Below, one piece after another: positions 54,505 through 64,000 of a stretch of 64,000 nucleotides of DNA. The stretch is from Parvibaculum sp. Lineage in GTDB: Bacteria > Pseudomonadota > Alphaproteobacteria > Parvibaculales > Parvibaculaceae. Below the pieces are notes generated by a model. That model searched no databases. It was not told the DNA's origin and saw nothing but the letters and a program-made list of their open reading frames with translations. The DNA lies in assembly GCA_002695905.1 (NCBI GenBank), contig NZQM01000151.1, positions 1-64,000 of the forward strand. Reading direction: 5' to 3'. The number at the start of each line of letters is the position of its first letter. Within the stretch, counting starts at the first letter, position 1. The position numbers and the translations under genes were made by a program.

Positions 54505-56721
54505 ATGAGCACGCCACGACCAGCCGATGCCGCTAACGAAGACGTTCAGTCTGGCAACAAGGCTGATGAAATCGCACCATCTGTCGCCCCGATAGACCCA
54601 GAATCGCCTGAGCGCTTTATGAACCGCGAACTCTCGTGGTTGGCATTCAACAAACGTGTGCTTGAAGAAGCGGAAAATAGAAACCACCCGCTTTTGGAGC
54701 GGCTGCGCTTCCTGTCTATCTCGGCCAGCAACCTGGATGAATTTTACATGGTCCGCGTCGCGGGCCTGCGCGGCCAGGTCAATGCAGGTGTTGAAACCCG
54801 CAGCCAGGATGGTCTTACAGCTGCTCAGCAACTGACGCGGGTAAACGAAACCGCTTATCTCCTAATGGCAGAGCAACAGCGTCAGTGGGAAGAACTGCGC
54901 ACTGAGCTCCGGGCAAACAAGATTTCGGTGATTGATGCAAGCGAAGTCGCACCCTCGGAATTCTCCTGGCTTGAAGAGCGTTTTCTTGAAACAGTGTTCC
55001 CTGTGCTGACACCTCTGGCGATTGACCCGGCACATCCCTTTCCGTTTATCCCCAATTCGGGTTTCTGTTTGGCATTGCAGTTGCGTCGTGTGACGGATGG
55101 GAAGCTGATGAACGCGCTTCTGCCCGTGCCACAACAGATTGAACGATTTGTGCGTCTGCCACAGGCAGAAAACGCAGACGGAGAGATCCGGTTTCTCAGT
55201 CAGGAAAACCTGATCCGTCTCTTCCTAGACAGACTCTTCCCTGGATATGAGGTGATAGGCCAGGGCGCTTTCCGCGTCTTGCGCGACAGCGATATTGAGA
55301 TCGAGGAAGAAGCCGAAGACCTGGTGCGTTTCTTCGAATCTGCCCTGAAGCGGAGACGCCGCGGCAGCGTCATTCGACTGAAGATGGAGAAGAACACGCC
55401 CGAAAGCCTCCGCAAGCTGGTGATCCGGGAGCTCGAAGTCGGCGACGAAGAACTCGTGCTTGTCGATGGCCTCATTGGCCTGGCGCAAACGGATCAGTTG
55501 ATTGTCGACGATTATCCGAGCCTCAAGTTCCCCGCCTACAATGCGCGTTTCCCAGAACGGGTCCGTGACTTTGGCGGCGACTGTTTTGCCGCCATTCGAG
55601 CGAAAGACTTTGTGGTTCACCACCCATATGAAAGCTTCGATGTGGTAGTCCAGTTCCTGCGTCAGGCAGCCGCAGATCCAGACGTTGTGGCCATCAAACA
55701 GACTCTGTACCGGACGTCTAAAGATTCGCCCATCGTTCAGGCATTGATCGAAGCTGCCGAAGCCGGCAAGTCGGTGACGGCTTTGGTCGAGCTCAAGGCG
55801 CGCTTCGATGAGGCTGCCAACATCGTCTGGGCGCGAAATCTGGAACGCGCCGGTGTGCAGGTTGTCTTCGGTTTCATAGAGTTGAAAACACACGCCAAGA
55901 TGAGCCTCGTGGTGCGCCGAGAAAGCGGTCAGCTACGTTCCTACGTGCATCTAGGCACTGGGAACTATCACCCGATTACCGCGAAGATCTACACAGATCT
56001 GTCCATGTTCACAGACGATCCGGCTATCGGGCGCGATGTTGCTCAGGTCTTCAATTACCTCACAGGGTATGCCGAGCCTGAACGCCTTGAAAAAATTGCC
56101 ATGTCTCCGAAGAACCTGCGCGCCCGCCTTCTGGGACATATCCAGAAGGAAATGGAGCATGCGCAAGCAGGCCGCCCTGCGTCGATCTGGGTGAAGGTGA
56201 ACTCCCTTGTTGACCCCATCATTATTGATGCGCTCTACGCCGCCAGCCAGTCGGGCGTCCAGATTGATCTTATTGTACGCGGCATCTGCTGCCTGCGTCC
56301 GGGTGTCCCCGGTCTGTCAGACAATATTCGGGTTAAGAGCATTGTGGGCCGCTTTTTGGAGCATTCACGAATCGTTTGTTTTGGCGACGGACATGAATTG
56401 CCATCTGATGAGGCGAAAATCTATTTCTCCTCAGCCGACTGGATGCCCAGAAATCTGGATCGCAGGGTGGAAAACCTTGTGGCTGTCACGAACCCAACGG
56501 TCCATGAGCAGATTTTGGACCAGATCATGGTTGCTAATATCAAGGACAATGAGCAAAGCTGGTATATGTTGCCGGACGGTCGCTATGAGCGTATTGAGCG
56601 GCAGTCAGGGGTGGAACCGTTTAACGCACACACCTTTTTTATGAACAATGCGAGCTTGTCGGGTCGCGGCAAATCCCTAAAGCGAAACGAGCCTTCCTCC
56701 GGTGACCACCCTCCAGCGTAA
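54505..56721 (+). CDS. ppk1: Polyphosphate kinase 1
   Basis: Makes inorganic polyphosphate from ATP through a phosphohistidine. The 738-residue protein has the N-terminal domain ([52 protein letters not shown]), the catalytic [21 protein letters not shown] and the autophosphorylated His in [11 protein letters not shown] second conserved His lies in [12 protein letters not shown]. An acidic, variable N-terminal 35 residues precede the fold. Its last 20 bases overlap the ppx start, tying synthesis and breakdown of polyphosphate. Confidence 0.96.
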   Translation: MSTPRPADAANEDVQSGNKADEIAPSVAPIDPESPERFMNRELSWLAFNKRVLEEAENRNHPLLERLRFLSISASNLDEFYMVRVAGLRGQVNAGVETRSQDGLTAAQQLTRVNETAYLLMAEQQRQWEELRTELRANKISVIDASEVAPSEFSWLEERFLETVFPVLTPLAIDPAHPFPFIPNSGFCLALQLRRVTDGKLMNALLPVPQQIERFVRLPQAENADGEIRFLSQENLIRLFLDRLFPGYEVIGQGAFRVLRDSDIEIEEEAEDLVRFFESALKRRRRGSVIRLKMEKNTPESLRKLVIRELEVGDEELVLVDGLIGLAQTDQLIVDDYPSLKFPAYNARFPERVRDFGGDCFAAIRAKDFVVHHPYESFDVVVQFLRQAAADPDVVAIKQTLYRTSKDSPIVQALIEAAEAGKSVTALVELKARFDEAANIVWARNLERAGVQVVFGFIELKTHAKMSLVVRRESGQLRSYVHLGTGNYHPITAKIYTDLSMFTDDPAIGRDVAQVFNYLTGYAEPERLEKIAMSPKNLRARLLGHIQKEMEHAQAGRPASIWVKVNSLVDPIIIDALYAASQSGVQIDLIVRGICCLRPGVPGLSDNIRVKSIVGRFLEHSRIVCFGDGHELPSDEAKIYFSSADWMPRNLDRRVENLVAVTNPTVHEQILDQIMVANIKDNEQSWYMLPDGRYERIERQSGVEPFNAHTFFMNNASLSGRGKSLKRNEPSSGDHPPA

Positions 56722-58243
56722 ATTTGATGGATCAGAGCTCGACAAACGAGCCGAACCGCATACGCGCATTGAGGGACGTTTTGGGATCATCGATATCGGA
56801 TCGAACTCTGTTCGGCTGGTGATCTATGAGGGTACAAAGCGCAATCCCGTACCGATTTTCAACGAAAAAGTAATGGCCGGGCTCGGCGCCCAGCTTAGCG
56901 AGACAGGACGCCTTGATCCCGATGGCATTGGGCGGGCTATGAGAGCCTTGAAGCGTTTCTCTGCTCTTATTGATCAACTAGACGTCGCGCAAACTGCCAT
57001 GGTTGCCACAGCTGCAGTGCGCGATGCCACAGATGGCGCAGAATTCGCCTCACAGGTTGAAACTGCAACAGGCATCAAAATGCGCGTCTTGTCGGGCAAA
57101 GAGGAGGCGGCCTATGCCGCCCTCGGCGTGCTTTCTGGCATCCCTGACGCTGATGGCATTGTCGGCGATCTGGGTGGCGGGAGCTTAGAGCTTGTTGACC
57201 TGAAAAAAGGGATAATGGGGAAGGGCGTGACACTGCCGTTGGGTCCCTTGCGTCTTTTGGGGAGCGGCTTATCGCAAAAGGAAGTTCTGAAAGAAGTCGA
57301 TAAAACATTTGACCAGGTTGAATGGCTGGATAGGGCGCAGGGGCGCACGCTATACGCCGTGGGCGGCGTCTGGCGAAATCTTGCTCGTATTCATATGGCG
57401 CAGCATGACTATCCGGTTCGGGTGCTGCATGAATATCAAATGCCGGCCGCAGAAGCTGCAGACCTTGCCAAACTGATCGAGCGGTTAGGACCAAAGTCGC
57501 TGGCAAAAATTCCTGATGTTTCTTCAAGACGGGTCGGTGCGCTCCCTCTCGGAGCGATGGTGCTCAGTCGGTTGATTGAGGCCACCAAAGCGAAGAAGGT
57601 GGAAATCTCCGCCTATGGTCTCCGCGAAGGTGTGTTGTTTGATCAACTATCAGAGGCGGATCGCGCAGGCGATCCGTTGCTAGCGGGGGCAAGTGATTTG
57701 GCAACGCGTTTGGTTCGCTTTCCAGAGCACAGGCACGAACTAGGAGATTGGATAGCGCCTCTCTTTGGGCCAGACGGTCTTGGCGAAACCGAAGCGCAAA
57801 GGCGGTTGCGGCTCGCCGCATGCAGCCTTGCAGATATCGGTTGGTATGTGCATCCAGATTACCGCGCTATGCATGCATTTGAACAAACCCTGTTGGCGCC
57901 ATTGGCCGGTGTAACCCATGCCGAACGCGTCTTTCTGGCGCGGGTTGGCTTTCACCGTCATGAAGGAACGGGCGAACCTTCGGGCTTCGGCAACCTTTCA
58001 GGCCTGCTTGTGGAAGAAGAACACCACCGCGCGCAGGTGATGGGCCTTGCGCTGCGTGTCGCCTTTACGCTTTGTGCCGCGAGTATCGGCGTGTTGCCCT
58101 ATACCCGTCTTGTCCTCACGAAAGACGCACTGACATTGAACGTGCAAAGCTCACATCAGGCTTTTTGCGGCGAAGTTGTTGAGAAGCGCTTGAGCGCCCT
58201 GGCCCGCGTGATAGGCGTGCAACCTAAGAGGGCGCTAATTTGA
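56702..58243 (+). CDS. ppx: Exopolyphosphatase (Ppx/GppA family)
   Basis: Hydrolyses terminal phosphates of polyphosphate, or pppGpp in GppA relatives. The 513-residue protein carries [18 protein letters not shown], the ATP-fold phosphate loop [13 protein letters not shown], a catalytic Glu in [12 protein letters not shown] and a C-terminal HD-like domain. A GTG start inside ppk is used by the track; 25-30 residues precede the fold, so a slightly later start cannot be excluded. Coupling with ppk1 favours the Ppx role. Confidence 0.93.
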   Translation: MTTLQRKFDGSELDKRAEPHTRIEGRFGIIDIGSNSVRLVIYEGTKRNPVPIFNEKVMAGLGAQLSETGRLDPDGIGRAMRALKRFSALIDQLDVAQTAMVATAAVRDATDGAEFASQVETATGIKMRVLSGKEEAAYAALGVLSGIPDADGIVGDLGGGSLELVDLKKGIMGKGVTLPLGPLRLLGSGLSQKEVLKEVDKTFDQVEWLDRAQGRTLYAVGGVWRNLARIHMAQHDYPVRVLHEYQMPAAEAADLAKLIERLGPKSLAKIPDVSSRRVGALPLGAMVLSRLIEATKAKKVEISAYGLREGVLFDQLSEADRAGDPLLAGASDLATRLVRFPEHRHELGDWIAPLFGPDGLGETEAQRRLRLAACSLADIGWYVHPDYRAMHAFEQTLLAPLAGVTHAERVFLARVGFHRHEGTGEPSGFGNLSGLLVEEEHHRAQVMGLALRVAFTLCAASIGVLPYTRLVLTKDALTLNVQSSHQAFCGEVVEKRLSALARVIGVQPKRALI

Positions 58244-58256
58244 ACCAACCCACAAA

Positions 58257-58282
58257 AAGGCCGCTCCGAATGAAGCGGCCTT
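58257..58282. terminator. Terminator hairpin between convergent ppx and chemoreceptor genes
   Basis: AAGGCCGCT/AGCGGCCTT form a perfect 9-base stem with an 8-base loop. On the minus strand it is followed by TTTTTG, so it is best as the terminator of the chemoreceptor gene. On the plus strand the T-tract is weaker (TTCTGATTTCTT), but it lies 14 bases past the ppx stop and may serve both. Confidence 0.85.
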
Positions 58283-58307
58283 CTGATTTCTTGATTTGTT
58301 TGATGGA

Positions 58308-60371
58308 TTAAGCTGCGCGGATTGACGAAACAAAATCGCCGACCTGTTTGCGCAAGCCTTCGGCTGTCTTGGAGAGTTCTTCTGCAGAGCTCAACACCTG
58401 ATCAGCCGCCGTCCCGGTTTGCTCCGCTGCCGTGCGAACGGTGTCCACACTTGAAGAGACGTTCCGGTTCATCTCTGCGGTTTCCTCCGCGCTGCGTGAG
58501 ATTTCCTGCGTAGCGGAACTCTGTTCCTCAACCGCTGCAGATACAGCCGATGTGACCTGATTGATTTCGCCGATTTTATTGGCGATGCCGGTCATGGCTT
58601 CAGCGGCGGTTTTGGTTTCTTCCTGAACACGGTTGACGTGATCTGAAATTTCCCCGGTCGCTTTCGCGGTCTGGTTGGCCAGGTCTTTGACCTCTGATGC
58701 AACAACCGCAAAGCCTTTTCCGGCTTCACCTGCCCGGGCCGCCTCAATGGTGGCGTTCAGTGCCAGCAGGTTTGTTTGCTCTGCGATCTCCTGAATCAGT
58801 TCCATGACAGACCCAATGCGGTTTGCTGCCTCAGACAGGTTTTTCATCTGCACATCCGTCTGTTCAGAGGCGGCGCGCGATTCCTCCGTCAACGCTGCAG
58901 ATAGCGAGATCTGCTCTGTTACCTCGCTAATGGCGTTTGACAGTTGCGTCGCAGCAGAGGCAACAGTTTCGACATTCTGTGTTGCCCCGGTGCTGGTATT
59001 GCTCACGGAAATCGCTTCTTCATTGGTGGTGCCAGCCAGCTCACTCATGGAGCGTGCCGTGGATTCCAGTTCAGTTGAAGAAGCCGTCAGGCCATCAATC
59101 ATTTGGCCGATCGAGGATTCAAGGTCGTCAGCCATCTTGTTGAGGCTTTCGCGTTTCTCTTCTGCAGCCCGTTTTTCGGCAAGCTGCTGTTCTCCTTTCA
59201 AACGCTCAGCCTCAGCGCCTTGATCTCGGAAGACCTCAACAGCACGGGCCATGTCTCCTATTTCATCGCGGCGATCAGCGCCAGAAATTTGAACATCGAA
59301 TGCACCGTCAGCCACATCACCCATCACATCTTGTAGGGTAGCCAGAGGCTTCGTAATGGACCGGCCCACAACATAACAGGCGACGCCAGCAACAATTAGA
59401 GACCCGATAGATGTGGCCAGGGTAACAAGCAGAGCCATCCAGGCAGAACTCAATGCGCCATCCGCTGTTGCGAGAAGTTCCTTTGAGACATAATCCTCAA
59501 CCTGCGTGATGAGGTTGATCTTGGCAGTAATCCCATCATACCACTGGATGTCCGTGATCTCGTCGTAAAGCATGTCATAGCCGGCTTCGACAGCGATATC
59601 ACGCCAATATTCGACATCGTCAACTTGTGTGCCTACGACCGTTTCGTCGTAGAAAGCGACAGCTTCCGGTGAGCCGTAGGCGCGAAAAACTTCCATGTAG
59701 GAATCTTGCTGGCCAATGAGTGTCACAAATTCGGTGTGTGTGAGCGAGTCAAATGCCTTTGCACCATACCCTTTGGCACCCATGGCACGTTCCAGCCCCG
59801 CCCGCTCCTTGATTTCAAGAAGGCTCATATAGGCAATGCTTTGACTCTTGATCTCTGCATCATCAGCGAGAGACGAAACGAGTGAAGCGATGTCAAGCAA
59901 CTGCCGAATGGTTTGTGTGTAATATTCTGCAGTTGCCTCAATCGTCGTACGCGCTGTCTGTGTGCGCTTCCGAAAACTTTCTAACTTTTCAAATTCGGCC
60001 AAAGCCGCTGTCAGACGTTCTTCAACCTGTACACCGTAACTCGCAGCTGGAAATTCCTGCATGAAGGGCAGGATTTCTGTCAGGACGGCATCGGTTGACG
60101 CAAATTGCTCCTCGAGACGTCTCGACCAGACACCACTACCTCCGGAGGAAAGATATGTTGCGGAGACACCGCGCTCACCCTGCAATTCGTTAACGACCGC
60201 GCTGATTTTCGGAGAAACCGATGCCAATGTGTGGAGTTGGCTTAGCGATGAATATCGCTGAACTTCCGCGCTGACAATGTATGCCGCAAACAACGCAATA
60301 CCCACAATAGGCACGATTGCAGCAATAAAAATCCGTTTGCCAATATTAGCATTGAAAATTCCACCTAACAT
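58308..60371 (-). CDS. Methyl-accepting chemotaxis protein with NIT sensor domain
   Basis: A 687-residue membrane chemoreceptor. Membrane helix 1 ([20 protein letters not shown]) and helix 2 ([22 protein letters not shown], near 315-335) enclose a large periplasmic domain of the nitrate/nitrite-sensing (NIT) type. A telling stretch is [22 protein letters not shown] near residues 60-80. A HAMP domain ([28 protein letters not shown]) and the signalling domain with [38 protein letters not shown] follow. The tail ends [10 protein letters not shown] without a CheR-tethering pentapeptide. No other chemotaxis genes are near. The ligand is unknown. Confidence 0.93.
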   Translation of the reverse strand: MLGGIFNANIGKRIFIAAIVPIVGIALFAAYIVSAEVQRYSSLSQLHTLASVSPKISAVVNELQGERGVSATYLSSGGSGVWSRRLEEQFASTDAVLTEILPFMQEFPAASYGVQVEERLTAALAEFEKLESFRKRTQTARTTIEATAEYYTQTIRQLLDIASLVSSLADDAEIKSQSIAYMSLLEIKERAGLERAMGAKGYGAKAFDSLTHTEFVTLIGQQDSYMEVFRAYGSPEAVAFYDETVVGTQVDDVEYWRDIAVEAGYDMLYDEITDIQWYDGITAKINLITQVEDYVSKELLATADGALSSAWMALLVTLATSIGSLIVAGVACYVVGRSITKPLATLQDVMGDVADGAFDVQISGADRRDEIGDMARAVEVFRDQGAEAERLKGEQQLAEKRAAEEKRESLNKMADDLESSIGQMIDGLTASSTELESTARSMSELAGTTNEEAISVSNTSTGATQNVETVASAATQLSNAISEVTEQISLSAALTEESRAASEQTDVQMKNLSEAANRIGSVMELIQEIAEQTNLLALNATIEAARAGEAGKGFAVVASEVKDLANQTAKATGEISDHVNRVQEETKTAAEAMTGIANKIGEINQVTSAVSAAVEEQSSATQEISRSAEETAEMNRNVSSSVDTVRTAAEQTGTAADQVLSSAEELSKTAEGLRKQVGDFVSSIRAA

Positions 60372-60614
60372 TTAGATCCCCGTCCCTGAAATATCCCGTT
60401 CGCAACAGGATCAACGGAGAATTCTAAATTCTAGTTAAAGGCAATAAGTCAAAATTCACTTGGTGAATAAAATCCTGCCGAAATAGAAATTAGGGTTTAG
60501 ACGTGCAGCGATTGTCCGCCGCGCTGGCGGCATTCTCACATTCAGGCGAAAGGTTATGGAAGAGGCTGGTTTAGCTCTGGATCAGCGCATCCATGATAAG
60601 CCAAATACTCAGTA

Positions 60615-61781
60615 TTAGGCGCTGACCTTTGTGTCCAATCGCGTCAGCTTGAGTTGCCGACCACTTGCTGAGATCGCAAGCTCGCCATTCTTCAGGGCCA
60701 ATGCGTCGCTGCCAAATATCTCTCGACGCCATCCTTTCAAAGCATTGACGTCGGCGTCTTTGAAAGCGGCGATTTGTTCCAGATCGGAGACCGTCGCGAT
60801 CAGCTTCGGCGCCACATTGTGCTCCTCGCACCGCATTTTCAGAAGCACTTTGAGAAGCTCAACCAAGGGGCCGATGCCTGACGGCAGTGGGCGAGGGTCT
60901 TCGATATCTGGAAGGTCGGTCTCATTGCGGTTCACGCCCGTCTCAATCGCTTCGAGCAAGCTCGCCGCGGATCGACTGTTTGAGAAACCGCGCGGTACGG
61001 CGCGAAGTCGGTCCAGCCCTTTAAGATCTCTGGGTTGTTGATTGGCGAGCTCGAAGAGGGCGTCATCCTTCATAATGCGATTGCGCGGGGTGTCGCGCTC
61101 TTGCGCCTGCCGTTCCCGCCAAGCGGCGACCTCCATCAGCACGCCAATAGCCTTGCGGCCTTTTACCCGCATTTTCATGCGTTTCCAGGCTGCTTCAGGC
61201 CTCAGGGCGTACGTCTCAGGGTTTTGCAGGATGGCCATTTCCTCGCCAACCCAGGCGATGCGATCATTCTCAGCGATCTGGCGGGCCAGCACGTCATAGA
61301 TCTTCCGTAGATGGGTTACATCAGCCATTGCGTAGTTCAACTGCTTGTCCGTAAGGGGCCTGCGGCTCCAGTCTGTGAAGCGGGAGGATTTGTCGACCTT
61401 TCCATTGGCGAGCTTGCGGACAAGGGTCTCATATCCAACCGACTCGCCAAACCCGCACACCATGGCAGCCACTTGACTGTCAAACAGCGGGTCTGGGATG
61501 GCTCCGGCCTCGTGGTAGAAAATCTCAATATCCTGGCGCGCTGCATGAAAAACCTTAATGACGTTTCGATCAGTCATCAGCTCATAAAAATGCGCGAGGT
61601 CGATGCCCTCAGCCAGGGGATCAATAATGTATTCATGCCGAGGTCCAGCGACCTGGATCAGGCAGAGAATCGGCCAATAGGTCGAATCCCTCATAAACTC
61701 AGTGTCGACAGTGATGTAAGAGGCCTTCGCCAGGTGGCCGCAGGCTGCTTCCAGCTGGGCCGTCGTCGTAATAATGTCCAT
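60615..61781 (-). CDS. rnd: Ribonuclease D
   Basis: 3'-to-5' exoribonuclease that trims tRNA and other small RNAs. The start at 61781 ([13 protein letters not shown]) has AGGGG just upstream and gives a 388-residue, normal-length protein; the longer track ORF is not supported. DEDDy residues are seen in [16 protein letters not shown] (Asp26, Glu28), the [12 protein letters not shown] region and the YAMADVTHL stretch, with HRDC-like helices after residue 210. It is divergent from aspS across about 200 bases. Confidence 0.94.
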   Translation of the reverse strand: MDIITTTAQLEAACGHLAKASYITVDTEFMRDSTYWPILCLIQVAGPRHEYIIDPLAEGIDLAHFYELMTDRNVIKVFHAARQDIEIFYHEAGAIPDPLFDSQVAAMVCGFGESVGYETLVRKLANGKVDKSSRFTDWSRRPLTDKQLNYAMADVTHLRKIYDVLARQIAENDRIAWVGEEMAILQNPETYALRPEAAWKRMKMRVKGRKAIGVLMEVAAWRERQAQERDTPRNRIMKDDALFELANQQPRDLKGLDRLRAVPRGFSNSRSAASLLEAIETGVNRNETDLPDIEDPRPLPSGIGPLVELLKVLLKMRCEEHNVAPKLIATVSDLEQIAAFKDADVNALKGWRREIFGSDALALKNGELAISASGRQLKLTRLDTKVSA

Positions 61782-61979
61782 AAGGCCCCTATACCGCAAT
61801 CTGGCAGGTCTGTCGCCCCCATCCACAGGCCCTGTCAGGTTGTAATTGCCGCCTGACGACGGTTGAGGCGGCAGACCTTGACAAATCAGCTGTCTCATGC
61901 GCTTTTCGGCACCCAGAACTGGGGTCGGCATCCGCCTGAGACCCTGTAATTCCTGCCTTTTTTCAGGGTTGAAGCCAAA

Positions 61980-63788
61980 ATGCACCCTTATCGCAGCCAC
62001 ACATGTGGCGAGCTCACCAAATCAAATGTCGACGAGACTGTGCGCCTATCAGGCTGGGTCCACCGGAAGCGTGATCACGGCGGTCTGCTGTTTATCGATT
62101 TGCGCGATCATTATGGTCTGACCCAGCTGGTATTTGATCCAGATATGGGCGACGGCTTCAAGCTGGCTGAGCGTGTCCGCGCCGAATCTGTCATGCGCAT
62201 CGATGGACCTGTGGTCGCCCGGTCTGAGGACACGGTGAACGCCAACCTCCCAACAGGCGCGATTGAAATTCTGGTAAAAGACGCTGAGATCCTGTCGCAA
62301 GCTCAGGAGCTTCCGCTGCCTGTATTCGGTGAGCCTGAATATCCCGAAGATATTCGGCTGCGGAACCGTTTCCTGGACCTGCGCCGCGAAGGCCTTCATG
62401 AGCGTATCGTCTTGCGTTCCAAACTCATTCGCGCCATGCGCAATTCCATGGAAGATCAGGGGTTCCTTGACTACCAGACCCCGATCCTGACGGCATCGAG
62501 CCCAGAAGGCGCGCGCGATTTTCTGGTGCCGAGTCGTCTGCACCCGGGTAAATTCTATGCTCTGCCACAGGCCCCTCAACAGTTTAAGCAGCTGACCATG
62601 GTTGCAGGCTTTGACCGCTATTATCAGATCGCTGCCTGCTTCCGCGATGAGGACGCGCGCGCGGACAGGTCAGCCGGTGAGTTCTATCAGCTCGACGTTG
62701 AGATGAGCTTCATCGAGCAGGACGAAGTCTTCGACGTGATGGAGAAAGTGGCTGCGGACACGTTCGGCGCTTTTGCAGGAAAAATGGCGACACCGCGGTT
62801 GGCCGACAAAGCACCTTTCATCCGCATTCCGTACAAAGAGTCGATGCTGAAATACGGCAATGACAAGCCCGACTTGCGCAATCCGATTGAAATCGTCGAC
62901 ATCACGGAATTCTTCACACCCGAGGAAGTCACCTTCAAAGCCTTTAAAAATGTGATCGCTCAAGGCGGGATCGTGCGTGGCATCCCGGCACCAGGTGCGG
63001 GGGATCGGCCACGCTCCTTCTTTGACAAGCTCAACGATTGGGCCCGGAAGGACCAGGGCGCCGCAGGCCTTGGCTACATCGTCTTTGAAGAGGTGGACGG
63101 CGCGCTGGCGGGCAAGGGCCCCATCGCCAAATTCTTCCCTGCAGATATCCTTCAAGGCATGGCGGCAAAAGCAGGTATCAAAGCCGGCGATGCACTCTTC
63201 TTTGCTTGTGACAAGGAGGCTGCCGCTACAGCTCTGGCAGGCAATGCGCGGACCCGGATTGGGACAGAGCTTGATCTGATTGAGAAAGACGTCTTCCGCT
63301 TCTGTTGGATCACCGATTACCCGATCTACGAATTTGACGAGACGGAAGGCAAGGTCGACTTCTCTCATAACCCGTTTTCTATGCCTGTGGGCGGTTTGGA
63401 AGCCCTCAACACCCAGGATCCGCTGGACGTGATGGGCCAGCAGTATGACCTGGTCTGTAATGGTTATGAGCTGGGCTCAGGTGCTATCCGGAACGCTGAC
63501 CCGGAATGCATGCTGAAAGCGTTTGAAATTGCCGGGCACGCTCGGGAAGACACGGAGAAGAATTTCGCAGGCATGTTGAATGCCTTCCGTTTCGGTGCGC
63601 CCCCTCACGGAGGCATTGCTTTGGGCGTAGACCGCATCGTAATGCTGCTGGCAGACCAGGCCAACATTCGCGAAGTGACCATGTATCCGATGAACCAGCA
63701 GGCGGAAGACCTGCTGATGGGGGCACCATCCGAGCCGACCAATCATCAGCTGCGTGAGCTGCATCTCCGTCACATTCCACCGTCATAA
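61980..63788 (+). CDS. aspS: Aspartyl-tRNA synthetase
   Basis: Attaches aspartate to tRNA; alphaproteobacterial forms are often non-discriminating and also charge tRNA-Asn, which would need an amidotransferase encoded elsewhere. The 602-residue class II enzyme has the OB-fold ([31 protein letters not shown]), motif 2 ([24 protein letters not shown]), the bacterial insertion domain and motif 3 ([15 protein letters not shown]). Length and start ([12 protein letters not shown]) match the bacterial family. Confidence 0.97.
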   Translation: MHPYRSHTCGELTKSNVDETVRLSGWVHRKRDHGGLLFIDLRDHYGLTQLVFDPDMGDGFKLAERVRAESVMRIDGPVVARSEDTVNANLPTGAIEILVKDAEILSQAQELPLPVFGEPEYPEDIRLRNRFLDLRREGLHERIVLRSKLIRAMRNSMEDQGFLDYQTPILTASSPEGARDFLVPSRLHPGKFYALPQAPQQFKQLTMVAGFDRYYQIAACFRDEDARADRSAGEFYQLDVEMSFIEQDEVFDVMEKVAADTFGAFAGKMATPRLADKAPFIRIPYKESMLKYGNDKPDLRNPIEIVDITEFFTPEEVTFKAFKNVIAQGGIVRGIPAPGAGDRPRSFFDKLNDWARKDQGAAGLGYIVFEEVDGALAGKGPIAKFFPADILQGMAAKAGIKAGDALFFACDKEAAATALAGNARTRIGTELDLIEKDVFRFCWITDYPIYEFDETEGKVDFSHNPFSMPVGGLEALNTQDPLDVMGQQYDLVCNGYELGSGAIRNADPECMLKAFEIAGHAREDTEKNFAGMLNAFRFGAPPHGGIALGVDRIVMLLADQANIREVTMYPMNQQAEDLLMGAPSEPTNHQLRELHLRHIPPS

Positions 63789-63947
63789 GAAAAACCTCAC
63801 AGCCCAGGGGTCGGCCGACCGCCTCCGCTCGGTGAAGCGCCGTAAACTTGCCAGCTTCTGCTTCATCTGCCGCGCGTCAAGAAACCGCTTTGCATCTGGA
63901 AAGCGGGATCGCATCTCCGTTATATCCGTTAACTGATCATCTGCCAA
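63783..63947 (-). other. Possible short or decayed reading frame at the window edge
   Basis: On the minus strand an uninterrupted frame of up to 62 codons ends at 63783, overlapping the aspS stop. It reads LADDQLTDITEMRSRF, then a basic KRFLDARQMKQKLASLRRFTERRRS stretch. Only a TTG (63947) or a late ATG (63914) could start it, and no ribosome site is evident. It may be the tail of a broken gene. Otherwise I see nothing in 63789-64000 except a small CCCC-CGAA-GGGG hairpin near 63982-63993. Confidence 0.25.
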
Positions 63948-64000
63948 ACCCAGAGTGGCATGAACGATCGACTAGGGCCAATCCCCCGAAGGGGACGCGA

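Noticed and set aside
55225-55893. Minus-strand ORF of 222 residues inside ppk1
   Set aside because: Antisense shadow produced by GC-rich codon bias; ppk1 motifs run through the same bases.
61782-62000. Longer start for ribonuclease D
   Set aside because: The 73-residue extension overlaps the aspS start and is unlike the RNase D N-terminus; a ribosome site precedes the internal ATG at 61781.
63754-63936. 60-residue plus-strand ORF at the end of aspS
   Set aside because: It starts inside aspS, has a basic random-looking composition and no ribosome site.
1-64000. CRISPR arrays, rRNA genes or phage regions
   Set aside because: No regularly spaced repeats, rRNA-like segments or phage structural genes were seen; the dispersed hairpins are not clustered.

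Overview
The window is a chromosomal stretch of an alphaproteobacterium, most likely from the Hyphomicrobiales (Rhizobiales), perhaps the Parvibaculum/Rhodobiaceae branch. Three things point there. Several gene orders are typical of Alphaproteobacteria: radA-cvpA-purF-SDR, rpsF-rpsR-DUF2232-rplI, fabD-fabG-acpP-fabF-mltG-yicC-gmk, lptF-lptG-lptD-surA-pdxA-rsmA, pepA-holC, purM-purN, a PerM-like gene next to an hdaA-like gene, and ppk-ppx. The DnaA-family regulator is of the short HdaA type. Two families of intergenic palindromes resemble those scattered through Hyphomicrobiales genomes. The genus is inference only. The coding sequence looks GC-rich (upper 50s percent by eye), and about 56 genes are densely packed with many 1-4 base stop/start overlaps.

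Layout. 0-1.5 kb: guaA. 1.5-7.4 kb: the only clearly accessory part, with an AT-richer lipoprotein gene just behind guaA, a MarR regulator divergent from a cytochrome P450 and a SnoaL-like gene, a TPR protein, a membrane protein and an SDR. 7.6-12.2 kb: panB, a YfgM-like TPR protein, bamB and der. 12.2-24.2 kb (minus strand): ABC-F ATPase, SDR, purF, cvpA, radA, mlaF, mlaE, alr, dnaB and a cyclopropane-fatty-acid synthase. 24.3-26.9 kb (minus): rplI, DUF2232, rpsR, rpsF. 27.2-33.7 kb (plus): fatty-acid synthesis genes, then mltG, yicC, gmk. 33.9-43.7 kb (minus): GST, Zn alcohol dehydrogenase, rsmA, pdxA, surA, lptD, lptG, lptF. 43.9-46.8 kb (plus): pepA, holC, a metallo-beta-lactamase-fold protein. 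46.8-51.3 kb: a second ABC-F gene, ndk, purN, purM. 51.5-58.2 kb (plus): DUF2066, PerM, hdaA, ppk1, ppx. The end holds an NIT-domain chemoreceptor, rnd and aspS.

The genes serve four main jobs: outer-membrane and envelope building (bamB, surA, lptD/F/G, mlaE/F, mltG, alr, cfa, fab genes), purine supply (guaA, purF, purN, purM, gmk, ndk), translation (ribosomal proteins, rsmA, der, ABC-F, aspS), and replication, repair and polyphosphate metabolism (dnaB, radA, holC, hdaA, ppk, ppx).

The most interesting non-coding signals are a duplicated guaA 3' end bracketing the lipoprotein gene, which looks like an attachment-site duplication, and six dispersed copies of a hairpin repeat, several followed by a second hairpin. 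I saw no transposase, integrase, CRISPR array, tRNA or rRNA, and I did not find a convincing entirely new system.
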